From a virus, in IMG/VR virus record IMGVR_UViG_3300042905_002966, positions 39,631 through 103,630 of that record: a stretch of 64,000 nt of DNA; one strand, 5' to 3'. The first letter of the stretch is position 1. Every line of letters starts with the position of its first letter. The notes under the pieces were generated by a model. That model was not told the DNA's origin. It saw nothing but the letters and a program-made list of their open reading frames with translations, and did no database searches. Below, piece by piece: positions 43,021 to 51,383 of the stretch. Made by a program: the position numbers and the translations under genes.

Positions 43021-44096
43021 ATCACACACTTAATATTATTTTCCAATATTGACACTACTTCTGGATTAGATACTAAAAATTGATATAGGTTATCTTGTCC
43101 TTGAAACTTAAAAGCCTTTTCTATCGCTTCGCTATCTTCGATATCCAAATCTGGTTTTATCTTCTTAATTAAGTCTTTATGCTGCCCCATAAAGGAACAT
43201 GTCATCCATGCACCGGCCTTATCTATCATACCAAGATCCAGAGCAAGAATCAATACCTCTTGCACTTTATCAATTCCATGACCATATCTAATCCAACTTT
43301 GTACTTGTCCACCGGGTGGCCCCATCGATGAACATAAAATTTTCCAGTTCACAACCTGACCAATTCTTTCTTGATTATTATTAGTCCAAGGAGTTACAGC
43401 GGATAGCTTTTCTCCACCACTCTTGATTTCCATTCTTGTATCTGCTTGATATTGAATTTTTGTACCACCATCAGCCATTTTAGTGGCACCAAATCCAGCT
43501 GTGTTTGCTATGAAGTGTGTAATTGCTATTATTAAGCCACGTTGTCTTGGTAAGAGCTGACCCATCTTTTTAGTAAAGATAGATAGAATCTTTGGTAATC
43601 CAGCCCTACCGGGGGTCATATCTCCATCTAATTCTTTTGCTGGCATTAATGAGGATATAGAATCTATAATAAGTACCGCACCATGATAATCTGGATGACT
43701 CATTAACTTATGTGCCACATCTAAAAAATCCTCTGCTGGTAGTGGTTTATCTTCTGGATGTATAATTTTCATTTTTGAGGCATCTAAATCTCTTACTTCA
43801 AAGTTCATATCTTTCAATCTGCCCTCAACATCTAAATATATAACCGGTCTTCCCTCCTTTTGGCAATTAGATGCTATTTGCATTGCAGTTGTTGTCTTAC
43901 CGCTTTTTGGATCTCCAGTAAGTGTGAGCCAAGTTCCTTCACGAATACCTCCACCTAAAGCAATATCTATGGCTGGACTCACAGATATAACTTTGTAGTT
44001 ACGTTTTTCCTCTAGGATCTGCTGACCATTAGATATAATATTACCATACTGTTTTAGAATCTTTGTAAGATATTCTGGATCTTTTTCTTTAGCCAT
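43017..44096 (-). CDS. recA: RecA/UvsX-type recombinase
   Basis: A 359-residue protein. 'GGGIREGTWLTLTGDPKSGK' holds Walker A (GDPKSGKT, 61-68) and 'GAVLIIDSISSLMP' Walker B. 'RPVIYLDVEGRL' and 'GLIIAITHFIANTAG' follow RecA-family order, with loop-2-type residues in 'GFGATKMADGGTKIQYQAD'. It lacks the RecA N-terminal helix and acidic tail, as usual for phage versions. It would carry out strand exchange for recombination-dependent replication with SSB, the RecB-like nuclease and the possible annealing protein. Confidence 0.85.
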   Translation of the reverse strand: MAKEKDPEYLTKILKQYGNIISNGQQILEEKRNYKVISVSPAIDIALGGGIREGTWLTLTGDPKSGKTTTAMQIASNCQKEGRPVIYLDVEGRLKDMNFEVRDLDASKMKIIHPEDKPLPAEDFLDVAHKLMSHPDYHGAVLIIDSISSLMPAKELDGDMTPGRAGLPKILSIFTKKMGQLLPRQRGLIIAITHFIANTAGFGATKMADGGTKIQYQADTRMEIKSGGEKLSAVTPWTNNNQERIGQVVNWKILCSSMGPPGGQVQSWIRYGHGIDKVQEVLILALDLGMIDKAGAWMTCSFMGQHKDLIKKIKPDLDIEDSEAIEKAFKFQGQDNLYQFLVSNPEVVSILENNIKCVI

Positions 44097-44592
44097 TTTG
44101 TGCTTTCCTAATCTTATTCAAGAGTGTAGTTTTTAAATTTTTTGGTCTGGTTGTATATTCTAATTTGTCAATGTTTGCTGTGTCAAGAGTCTTTTTTGGT
44201 TTTTGTTTTTCAGCTTCTGTTATTTCAAAACTGATTTTAATATAATCTTCAACATATTTAGAAATCAATACAAATTTTTTAGATGAATGTAAAAAACCTA
44301 ACGAGTATGTTTTTTTACCGTGTGCCGTATTTAAATAATGTAATACTGCTTCTATTGAATATTTATTTATTAATTTATTGGCAACTCGGATTTGTATCTG
44401 ATACTCGTCCTTTTGCGATTTATTCCAAAATTTATATTCTAGATTACCAGTATTATCTTTTTCTCTTTTCCTAATACACACCAATTCAGCTATATATTGT
44501 GCTGCGGTACAGGGTTCACCCGTTGAGCAACTTTTGTATTTCTGGATGTTCTCGTTTTTTTGATCCATTTTTAAATAACATGCTTGCAACAT
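44089..44592 (-). CDS. Hypothetical basic protein upstream of recA
   Basis: A 167-residue protein, or 159 if translation begins at ATG 44568; neither start has a strong Shine-Dalgarno sequence. The protein is Lys-rich with 'CSTGEPCTAAQYIAELVCIR' and 'KKTYSLGFLHSSKKFVLISK', and ends in a basic helix. No domain is recognised. It overlaps the RecA gene by 8 nt, so an accessory role in recombination is plausible but unproven. Confidence 0.5.
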   Translation of the reverse strand: MLQACYLKMDQKNENIQKYKSCSTGEPCTAAQYIAELVCIRKREKDNTGNLEYKFWNKSQKDEYQIQIRVANKLINKYSIEAVLHYLNTAHGKKTYSLGFLHSSKKFVLISKYVEDYIKISFEITEAEKQKPKKTLDTANIDKLEYTTRPKNLKTTLLNKIRKAQNG

Positions 44593-45022
44593 TTTCTTCT
44601 GTCAATACTCTAGTACTATGTCTTTTTTCAAACTGACTAATAGGCCAAGTATATTTTGCAACATCTATACAAGAACAGTCATCTCTTAAAAGTCCAACTG
44701 TTATTGTTTGAAAAGACTGTGAATGACTTCCATCCATTGCTTGATCTTTAGCCATGCCACGCATAACAAACACGCCATCTAGACCTTCTTCATCTTCAAA
44801 GAAAATCTCATGAGGCGCACCAAACATATGTAATTCCACCTTTACTGGATATACATCATTCTCTGCACAATATCTTTTAAGTCTAATCCAAGGATTATCA
44901 AATCCTTCTCTGTCATAATCTCCATAAGCTTTTGTGCCATCATTAAGAGTAATTTGCCAACTGATCATAAGATCATGATAGCATAATTTTTCCATGTATC
45001 CATCTATACTTTTGCAAATCAT
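44516..45022 (-). CDS. Hypothetical conserved phage protein
   Basis: A 168-residue protein with AGGA upstream of the ATG. 'ISWQITLNDGTKAYGDYDRE' and 'VYPVKVELHMFGAPHEIFFE' suggest a compact beta sheet; 'GMAKDQAMDGSHSQSFQTIT' is the longest Gly/Ser region. No catalytic motif is recognised. It is read with RecA and the unknown protein between them. Role unknown. Confidence 0.5.
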   Translation of the reverse strand: MICKSIDGYMEKLCYHDLMISWQITLNDGTKAYGDYDREGFDNPWIRLKRYCAENDVYPVKVELHMFGAPHEIFFEDEEGLDGVFVMRGMAKDQAMDGSHSQSFQTITVGLLRDDCSCIDVAKYTWPISQFEKRHSTRVLTEENVASMLFKNGSKKREHPEIQKLLNG

Positions 45023-45023
45023 A

Positions 45024-45338
45024 TCAATCCTCCCGAATTTTATGAATTACATCTCTATATTTTCTAGATGAGTATACATCTAATTTAGTCTTTTTTTCAT
45101 CCGCTGACATTGAAGCAGATTCTGTCATAACAACTACACCACGCTCTTTGTTTCTTGCGTATAGATTTATATCTGAACCACCATTATTGGTATCAGTTGT
45201 AGGAGTAAGTGTTTTCAAATATGTCTCAACAACCTTATCTGATCTTTGTAATTTAGAGGCTAGTTCAACTAGTGTCATATTAGATCTATTAGCGTCAATA
45301 AATTCTTTATCTGCTTTAGATAGTGGTCCTTTTCTCAT
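45024..45338 (-). CDS. Small HTH-like protein
   Basis: A 104-residue protein. The first 45 residues ('PLSKADKEFIDANRSNMTLV' then 'ELASKLQRSDKVVETYL') look like a helix-turn-helix of the sigma-region-4 or transposase type. A linker and a basic C terminus follow. It may be a small DNA-binding regulator. It abuts its neighbours by 0-1 nt. Confidence 0.5.
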   Translation of the reverse strand: MRKGPLSKADKEFIDANRSNMTLVELASKLQRSDKVVETYLKTLTPTTDTNNGGSDINLYARNKERGVVVMTESASMSADEKKTKLDVYSSRKYRDVIHKIRED

Positions 45339-45679
45339 TATATTTGCTCCATTACTATTCTTCTTGCCATTGTAAAGTATAAACGATTTTTTGTTTGAAG
45401 AAATTTTATATATGAATCGAATGCCTGTTTATTAACCTTTTTGAATATTTTTGGATATGTAGTATTGCGTATGCTACTATCTATATGATGTGGATCTATA
45501 ATCTCTCCACGCGCATATTTAATATAATATAATTCTTTATCGTCATTAATTGTTTTTTTGGCGAATGCTACTTCTTCATTATTAGTCTCTTTGGCGTTTT
45601 TGTCAAAGAAAGTCCTGACAAGATGTACTGGATCTGGTAAATTTAGATCACTTACATCTTCATTTTCCCACCTAGCCAT
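45338..45679 (-). CDS. Hypothetical protein
   Basis: A 113-residue, mostly helical and charged protein ('NDDKELYYIKYARGEI', 'FDSYIKFLQTKNRLYFTMAR'). No recognisable domain, signal peptide or membrane segment. It shares its last base with the next gene start and overlaps the gene upstream by 8 nt, so it belongs to the replication operon. Confidence 0.45.
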   Translation of the reverse strand: MARWENEDVSDLNLPDPVHLVRTFFDKNAKETNNEEVAFAKKTINDDKELYYIKYARGEIIDPHHIDSSIRNTTYPKIFKKVNKQAFDSYIKFLQTKNRLYFTMARRIVMEQI

Positions 45680-45902
45680 TTAATCTCTCCAATTTTTGTT
45701 TAAGATATTTAATTGCTTCTGCCTCTGACACGGCAGAAAAATAAAATTGTGCTTTATTTGATATACCATAATCAGATAGAAGTTTATTTCCTAATACTTG
45801 TTGATCAAGCGTTCCATCTGGTAATATCTTTCTAATATCAATTTTCATTGTAATAGTGACATGATGTGGGTGTTCTTTTCTATTACTCAAATTATGATTC
45901 AT
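45672..45902 (-). CDS. Hypothetical protein
   Basis: A 76-residue protein with a His-rich N terminus ('EHPHHVTITMKIDIRKILP') and an Ala/Glu-rich C-terminal helix ('SAVSEAEAIKYLKQKLERL'). Likely a small beta-alpha fold. It follows the FmdB-like gene without a gap. Function unknown. Confidence 0.45.
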   Translation of the reverse strand: MNHNLSNRKEHPHHVTITMKIDIRKILPDGTLDQQVLGNKLLSDYGISNKAQFYFSAVSEAEAIKYLKQKLERLNG

Positions 45903-46243
45903 CAGTCACCATCTTTAATCCAACGTACTTTTTCTTGTTGGGTCATTTTATTAATTCTTCTATTAAGTTTACGTTGTTCTGTGATTTCTGATGCTTGATG
46001 AATATTATTTTTAGCATTCTTATCTTGTAACTCATATTTTCCCATTTTTTGGGTATTTCTATCTGCTAGTTGTGCAATTGTTACAGGTTCTCCCCTTATC
46101 ATGATTGCTGGTGGATTAATAAAAACTTTAACTAATGTTTCTTTTCCACAGATTGGGCAAGTATGAGTAGAGGGATCATTAAATCCCTGTTTAATTTCTA
46201 TATAAAACGCACATGGCTCACACTCAAAATCGTATGTTGGCAT
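45902..46243 (-). CDS. FmdB-like zinc-ribbon protein
   Basis: A 113-residue protein. 'MPTYDFECEPCAFYIEIKQG' plus 'THTCPICGKETLVKVF' is the standard FmdB-type ribbon: 'Y.F.C..C', 'F', then 'CP.CG'. A basic, Gln-rich tail follows that is not part of the ribbon. The family is widespread and of unknown biochemical role, often presumed regulatory. It may be the first gene of a transcript, because a 67-bp gap with a TATAAT-like box precedes it. Confidence 0.72.
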   Translation of the reverse strand: MPTYDFECEPCAFYIEIKQGFNDPSTHTCPICGKETLVKVFINPPAIMIRGEPVTIAQLADRNTQKMGKYELQDKNAKNNIHQASEITEQRKLNRRINKMTQQEKVRWIKDGD

Positions 46244-46310
46244 ATAGCTCTCCGTAACCTTCCTTTGTCCTTCATTATAGATAGATCATAATCAAAAAAC
46301 ACACAACATA
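46244..46310 (-). promoter_or_regulatory. Possible promoter ahead of the FmdB-like/replication operon
   Basis: One of the few real gaps in the leftward block. On the - strand it contains TATAAT (46274-46279), about 35 nt before the FmdB-like start, with AAGGAAGG and GGAG-like ribosome-binding sequence in between. No good -35 match sits at 16-18 nt, so a phage-type or extended -10 promoter would be required. Confidence 0.3.
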
Positions 46311-46982
46311 CTAAAGTCTGGCAATAATTCTAGCAATAATTTTATTTCTTACAATATCCTCTGATGATAGTTTACATATCCCAACACCTTCAACGCCCCT
46401 AAGTCTTTCTATGCAGTCATCTAAACCGCCGTCAGACTGTTCGTTCAAATCCGTTTGTGTGATATCGCCATTAATTACCGCTTTAGATTGTGTTCCAATT
46501 CTTGTTAAGAACATTTTTATCTGTTCATATGTAGCATTTTGTGCTTCATCTAATATCATAAATGAATTATGAAAATTTCTTCCTCTCATATATTCTAGTG
46601 GACATAATTCTATGGCATTGGTATTCTTGTAATTATTAAATGTGTCAGTACTTAAATATAGTTTCATTTCTTCCAACGTGGGTATTAAGTATGGTAATAC
46701 CTTTTCTGTTAATGTTCCCGGCAAATATCCTAAACCACGACCAGATTCTACAACAGGTCTAGTAATAATAATTTTCTCAATTCTATTAGTTAGTAAATAT
46801 TCACATGCCAATCCAACGGCCACAGCTGTTTTACCACTACCAGCTGGTCCTACGCAAAAAGTTATATCGCATTCAGACATTGTTCTAATATAGTCTACTT
46901 GATTTTGTGTTTTAGGTTTGAATACTTTTCTTAATGGTGGCTTTTTTTCTTTATTAGAATCTGTTGTTCTTTTTTTTCTCAT
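46311..46982 (-). CDS. phoH: PhoH-like ATPase
   Basis: The start is placed at ATG 46982 (223 aa); the longer frame runs into the upstream virion gene. After a basic N terminus, 'FCVGPAGSGKTAVAVGLAC' is Walker A, 'KIIITRPVVESGRGLGYLPG' is the PhoH signature, 'SFMILDEAQNATYEQIKMFL' is Walker B and 'KAVINGDITQTDL' follows. PhoH genes are very common in large phages; proposed roles include RNA metabolism. Length matches the single-domain phage type. Confidence 0.88.
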   Translation of the reverse strand: MRKKRTTDSNKEKKPPLRKVFKPKTQNQVDYIRTMSECDITFCVGPAGSGKTAVAVGLACEYLLTNRIEKIIITRPVVESGRGLGYLPGTLTEKVLPYLIPTLEEMKLYLSTDTFNNYKNTNAIELCPLEYMRGRNFHNSFMILDEAQNATYEQIKMFLTRIGTQSKAVINGDITQTDLNEQSDGGLDDCIERLRGVEGVGICKLSSEDIVRNKIIARIIARL

Positions 46983-46983
46983 T

Positions 46984-48081
46984 TTAATATGGCCCAGTGT
47001 TTGAGATTGAACGAATAGTAGCACCTTTGTATTGTACTAAATCACTATAATCATTTTTATATGACAGTGTTAGTTCCACATTACCTCCACCGGTATCTCC
47101 ACCAGAAGTAGAGATATTATCTAGGTAGTTTTTCGTCCCTAAATCCCACACAAAATATTGACTGCCTAAAGCATCAGCTACAATTTTTATTTGTTTGTTT
47201 TCTTCGAATGTTTTATCTAAGCGCAATATATCTTGATATAGGTATATACTTCTAATAACACCTACCAATGAACAGGTTATACTGATTGGTAAGTTCACAA
47301 ACTTCCAGAGATTGACATCTGTTTCATCATTTGCCCCTCTCCAAATACCAATATCATTTAGTTCTGTATAATCTATTGTAGCTTCAATTTGTATTGACTG
47401 TAAACCAAATACATCTTTATTGTCTATAGATAGTGGACTATTCAATTTAAAAATTTGATTGGCTTCTTCTGGCAAGATAGTAGAAGACATTTTAATATGC
47501 TGTCTTTTTAGAATATCTCCATCTTGAGCTGAATCGGGTAAAGCATCAATATCGCCATCATCATATTTTACAATATTACTAATAAGTGTAATTGTTTCTG
47601 TGATTTGATCAACACCAATATCATATGATATATTTGTTAGTAGGCAATTTTTATATGACACTTTTGTCAGTGTTGCACTATCTTGTATTAAAGATACATC
47701 ATCTTCTCCATATACTATTATAATATCATAATTTTTTAATCCACTACTATTAGTATATGTGTCTGATCCTTGACATCCTAGATTTGTATTAGATAGTAGA
47801 TGACACTGATTATAATTAGTACTAGAACTTTCATCATAGTAGAATAATTGTCCACCCCTTGGTATTATTCTAGAAATATTAATTTCATGAGTACGGTTCT
47901 TATTTTCAAAACGAAACCTTCTTTGAAATCTACCAATGTCTACTATAGATGAAGATTCGCTAGTGCTACTTACGCCAACTGACTGAGCGCCATCTAAGTA
48001 TGCATAAGTTCCACCAGATTTAGTATTTCGTTTTCTATACAGTACAGCCTGACAGGCATAGAAAACTCTATTTTGAGACAT
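46984..48081 (-). CDS. Probable virion (tail-associated) protein
   Basis: A 365-residue beta-rich protein. 'VFYACQAVLYRK', 'DGAQSVGVSSTSE' and 'SYKNCLLTNISYDIGVDQIT' continuing 'ETITLIS' are reminiscent of tail-tube or neck-type phage proteins, which have the same 'QSVG' start and 'nisY...v......E..tL' strand. No enzyme motif. It lies, unexpectedly, between PhoH and dUTPase in the leftward block instead of with the + strand virion genes. Assignment rests on sequence style only. Confidence 0.5.
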   Translation of the reverse strand: MSQNRVFYACQAVLYRKRNTKSGGTYAYLDGAQSVGVSSTSESSSIVDIGRFQRRFRFENKNRTHEINISRIIPRGGQLFYYDESSSTNYNQCHLLSNTNLGCQGSDTYTNSSGLKNYDIIIVYGEDDVSLIQDSATLTKVSYKNCLLTNISYDIGVDQITETITLISNIVKYDDGDIDALPDSAQDGDILKRQHIKMSSTILPEEANQIFKLNSPLSIDNKDVFGLQSIQIEATIDYTELNDIGIWRGANDETDVNLWKFVNLPISITCSLVGVIRSIYLYQDILRLDKTFEENKQIKIVADALGSQYFVWDLGTKNYLDNISTSGGDTGGGNVELTLSYKNDYSDLVQYKGATIRSISNTGPY

Positions 48082-48083
48082 AT

Positions 48084-48572
48084 TTAATTTCCGCTACTGC
48101 CAAAACCAGACTGTCCTCTGTCAGAATTATTTAATTCCTCAGTCTCTATCATTTGTACAGATAAAATAGATTGAAATAATATTTGTGCTATTCTATCCCC
48201 AGCCTTAACATTATATGGTTCATATCCATGATTTTGTAACACAACACACACTTCGCCACGATAACCACTATCAACCACTCCAGCCATAGTATCAAGCCCG
48301 TGCTTAACAGCCAATCCAGATCTAGGCCATATTAAACCAACATAGCCATCTGGAATTGCCATAGATATTCCAGTTTTAATCATCAATCTATTCTGTGATG
48401 GTATTATGCAATCCTCTAGGGCATATAAATCATAGCCAGCATCTGTATGATTAGCCTTAGATGGAGCTATAGCATTTTTATCTAGCTTCTTAAAATGGAT
48501 ACTATGATTATAGGTAGTATTTGATATATTTATAGCTGAACAATCTATCAAGGTTGTTAAATCAATTGACAT
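48084..48572 (-). CDS. dut: dUTP diphosphatase
   Basis: A 162-residue protein with all five trimeric dUTPase motifs: 'DAGYDLYA', 'PRSGLAVKHG', 'GVVDSGYRGEVCVVLQNHG', 'GDRIAQILF' and the C-terminal 'DRGQSGFGSSG'. The motif-3 Asp and Tyr that bind deoxyuridine are intact. Converts dUTP to dUMP, protecting the AT-rich phage DNA from uracil and supplying dTMP synthesis. It lies 15 nt after the ribonucleotide reductase. Confidence 0.94.
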   Translation of the reverse strand: MSIDLTTLIDCSAINISNTTYNHSIHFKKLDKNAIAPSKANHTDAGYDLYALEDCIIPSQNRLMIKTGISMAIPDGYVGLIWPRSGLAVKHGLDTMAGVVDSGYRGEVCVVLQNHGYEPYNVKAGDRIAQILFQSILSVQMIETEELNNSDRGQSGFGSSGN

Positions 48573-48587
48573 AATATGTCTCCAATG

Positions 48588-50786
48588 TTATACTAGTTCA
48601 CATGTTCCGCCAGAACAAGCCCATTCCTGTTCTGCTTTTGTATTGTTTGTTTCTTCTATGACGCTGGTGAAATCTATATCTTGATATTCACGATTTAGAT
48701 CTACCCACTCTTTCCAGTTAAATACGTCCTTCATACAGTATGTTAATTTTCGTAAATCCCCATCAAAATATTTACCTGCAAACTTTTTACATCTATTTGC
48801 AAATTCTTTCTTTTCTGATCCCTTGATTTTTTGTCCTATTCCAAGCAAGGAATCACAAGCGGCCCATAAATTATCTTCCCATAGTTCTAATGCCACTTCT
48901 ATTAAGCCGCTCACAAACAATGAAGCATCTCCATAATGTTTTACTTGTTCGTGTGGAGTATAAACTGTTGTAAATGGTGCCTGTGGATAATCTTTATCTC
49001 CAGTAATTGGCAATAATGATATCCCACAAAAGTATTCTCTATTATTATATATGTAGTCAGTAACAATAGACCACTCTTCTGGCTTAATATTTATCGTATT
49101 TGATACGTTATGTACCAGCCAAGGTTGTGTACATAAATGCTTGTTTGTACCATTTAATACCCAGTTTTTTTGGGTATTTTTTACATGCTCTAATAATTGT
49201 ATGGCGTCAATTTGATTTTTTATTTTAGACCCATCTGGAACTTCTACGCAAAATGAAATGACATCATCACTATCATTATTTGACCATACACTATCTTCAC
49301 ATGCCCTTGGATTAACTGATTTGAAGTATTGATATATTGGTTCCATTTTATTTGCTTGGACCTTACGAATATATCTTTTAGCATGATGAGGATGTATACC
49401 GCTGGATGTGCCTAAAATGCAACTTGATGTACCTTCTGGTTTAACACATGTAGTTCTTGCGGCTTGATTAATTGCTATCATATTAGCTATTTTAGCGTTG
49501 GTATCTCTAACAATATTTGCTCCAGCGCTTTGTATGGTATCATTAAGACATATATCATATTGTTCCATGATTCCGGTCATAGAAACACCAAGTAGTGCTT
49601 CTCTTGAGATAATTCTTTCTGACACAGAACCCAAATAATCAAATTTATTAAATCCTGCTTGTAGTGTTCCAATTATAGATGCGGCCCTACATGCATCATA
49701 AAAATCATTTTCTGTTTTTACTTTGGCACAATTGATTGTACTTAGGTTACATGCCTGCCAGCCAGTTTGTCCAGTTTCTATATCTACGGGCCACATACCA
49801 ATTTCAACACAAGGATTAACAATTAACTCAGTTGAATCTGACCATACAAATCCCGGCTCTCCAAAATCTTTGACAGATTGCATTAACTCATTAAATTGTT
49901 CTTTAGTAGTTTCTTTTCTCAATAATAATGCTGAGTTATTTGATCTACCGCGTTGTGGATTTTCAATAAACCAATTACCAGTTTTGGCCTTTGCCATATC
50001 TTGATCGTCTGGACTAAAAACACAAATAGTAGCACTACGTCTGACTCCACCACTAATTACAGCGTCAGCACTATACATAACTATATCATATGCTTCTATT
50101 GGAAGTAATTTTCCTATTCCAGACTTCATACTCTTATCTAATAGTTTTTTAATATTATTTAAGGCTTTGCGTAATGGCTCTGGACCCGGAGCCTTACCAC
50201 CACTAGATTGTAAAAATGCTCCAGCCGGTCTAATTTCAGAAAAATCGAATGTTATATTTTTACCATTATATTCTGGAAATAAGTCTGTATCTTCAAAATA
50301 ACTAGAGACTAATATTCCAATAGCATCAGACCATCCTTCGATTGAATCAGATATAGTAAACTTTTTATTTCCAGATTTAGTTTTTACTAAATTAGGAAGT
50401 TTATTAATATGGTGTTTTTGTACTGAGAATCCTGTACCACATCCACATAGTAATAGATACATGCACTCTTGGAAGAATCTAACGCGATCTACGTATGAGG
50501 CAATGCAATTATATATTCTAGCGTTGTGTTTAAAGATAGGACTTCCGCCAAATTGTAAAGCTCTTTGTGAACCAAGCACCCTCTTCTTCCTCATCATCTC
50601 ATAAGCCCATTCAATTTCTTGCTGAAGTTCTTTATGGGCCGGATTAGACTGATCAATATATTTGTCAATCATCATTTGCTTTACTCTGTCTACTGCCTCA
50701 TTCCAAGTTTCTCTTCTTTTTTTTTCTGGACACCATCTAGCGTACTTAGACACAAACGTATAATTCATAAGAGCTTTAAGTGACAT
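48588..50786 (-). CDS. nrdJ: Class II (B12-dependent) ribonucleotide reductase, monomeric type
   Basis: A 732-residue protein, close in length to the monomeric Lactobacillus-type RTPR (739 aa). 'RIYNCIASYVDR' has redox Cys94, 'NPCVEIG' the thiyl-radical Cys326 and Glu328, and 'QACNLSTINCA' the partner Cys346. 'GGVRRSATICVFSPDD' and 'RTTCVKPEGTSSCILGTSSG' are substrate-site motifs. The C terminus 'ACSGGTCELV' has the swinging Cys pair (724, 729). No small subunit (NrdB) or NrdG lies nearby, as expected for class II. It needs adenosylcobalamin and works with or without oxygen. Confidence 0.92.
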   Translation of the reverse strand: MSLKALMNYTFVSKYARWCPEKKRRETWNEAVDRVKQMMIDKYIDQSNPAHKELQQEIEWAYEMMRKKRVLGSQRALQFGGSPIFKHNARIYNCIASYVDRVRFFQECMYLLLCGCGTGFSVQKHHINKLPNLVKTKSGNKKFTISDSIEGWSDAIGILVSSYFEDTDLFPEYNGKNITFDFSEIRPAGAFLQSSGGKAPGPEPLRKALNNIKKLLDKSMKSGIGKLLPIEAYDIVMYSADAVISGGVRRSATICVFSPDDQDMAKAKTGNWFIENPQRGRSNNSALLLRKETTKEQFNELMQSVKDFGEPGFVWSDSTELIVNPCVEIGMWPVDIETGQTGWQACNLSTINCAKVKTENDFYDACRAASIIGTLQAGFNKFDYLGSVSERIISREALLGVSMTGIMEQYDICLNDTIQSAGANIVRDTNAKIANMIAINQAARTTCVKPEGTSSCILGTSSGIHPHHAKRYIRKVQANKMEPIYQYFKSVNPRACEDSVWSNNDSDDVISFCVEVPDGSKIKNQIDAIQLLEHVKNTQKNWVLNGTNKHLCTQPWLVHNVSNTINIKPEEWSIVTDYIYNNREYFCGISLLPITGDKDYPQAPFTTVYTPHEQVKHYGDASLFVSGLIEVALELWEDNLWAACDSLLGIGQKIKGSEKKEFANRCKKFAGKYFDGDLRKLTYCMKDVFNWKEWVDLNREYQDIDFTSVIEETNNTKAEQEWACSGGTCELV

Positions 50787-50788
50787 AT

Positions 50789-50971
50789 TTAATCTTTCTC
50801 TGATGGATCTTTTTCTAGTGTGATAGTTATCTTATTGAGATTTATTTCAATTACTGTCTTATCATCCCTTTGATAGATATTTACATTATCGGCCAAAGTA
50901 GTGATTTTGTCAACTAAACTCTTTTTAATTCCAAGCTCTTTGATAATAGAATTAACTAAGATTTGTATCAT
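50789..50971 (-). CDS. Small hypothetical protein
   Basis: A 60-residue protein: an N-terminal helix ('IQILVNSIIKELGIKKSL') and beta strands with 'KTVIEINLNKITITLEKD'. It lies 2 nt before the ribonucleotide reductase gene and 3 nt after the coiled-coil membrane protein. No domain recognised; coding is supported by tight spacing. Confidence 0.45.
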   Translation of the reverse strand: MIQILVNSIIKELGIKKSLVDKITTLADNVNIYQRDDKTVIEINLNKITITLEKDPSEKD

Positions 50972-50974
50972 ATG

Positions 50975-51307
50975 TTAGTGTGTTACTTTATTGAGTAGTA
51001 TTTCAATTTTTTGTATGATATGATTTAACGAAGATGCCTTTTCATTTATTGATATCTTACAATCAATTACATTTTTCTCTATTGCATCTATTTTAGATTC
51101 TAGTCTGCTTTCCATTCCAACAACCCTATCTTCTAAAGACAGCATTCTTCTATTTAATGAATCATTGACTTTTTCTTCAAGAATAATTATTTGTTTGCCA
51201 TGATTAACCAATGTTAACATAACCCAAGCAATGAATGGTATAAATATAATACCAAGTACTTCTATGATATTGTGAAATAGTGACCAAATATTTAAAGCAT
51301 CGTTCAT
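50975..51307 (-). CDS. Membrane-anchored coiled-coil protein
   Basis: A 110-residue protein. One transmembrane helix at about 13-35 ('IIEVLGIIFIPFIAWVMLTL') is followed by a long heptad-rich segment ('LEEKVNDSLNRRMLSLEDRV', 'MESRLESKIDAIEKNVID'). This is the layout of phage spanin- or holin-associated proteins and of some structural tail-associated coiled coils. It lies beyond a transcription hairpin from the virion gene upstream. Function unknown. Confidence 0.55.
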   Translation of the reverse strand: MNDALNIWSLFHNIIEVLGIIFIPFIAWVMLTLVNHGKQIIILEEKVNDSLNRRMLSLEDRVVGMESRLESKIDAIEKNVIDCKISINEKASSLNHIIQKIEILLNKVTH

Positions 51308-51339
51308 TATAGCACTCCTTATAGGATATTATTTTGGTA

Positions 51340-51370
51340 GACACAGGGGGCTTTTAATACCCCCTATGTC
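51340..51370 (-). terminator. Hairpin terminator after the 226-aa virion gene
   Basis: On the - strand, GACATAGGGGG and CCCCCTGTGTC (51360-51370 and 51340-51350) pair almost perfectly (one T-G pair) around a short AT-rich loop. It stands 14 nt past the stop of the 51384-52064 gene. The following sequence is only moderately U-rich, so it may attenuate or process the transcript rather than end it fully. Confidence 0.65.
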
Positions 51371-51383
51371 ACACCAACATAAA

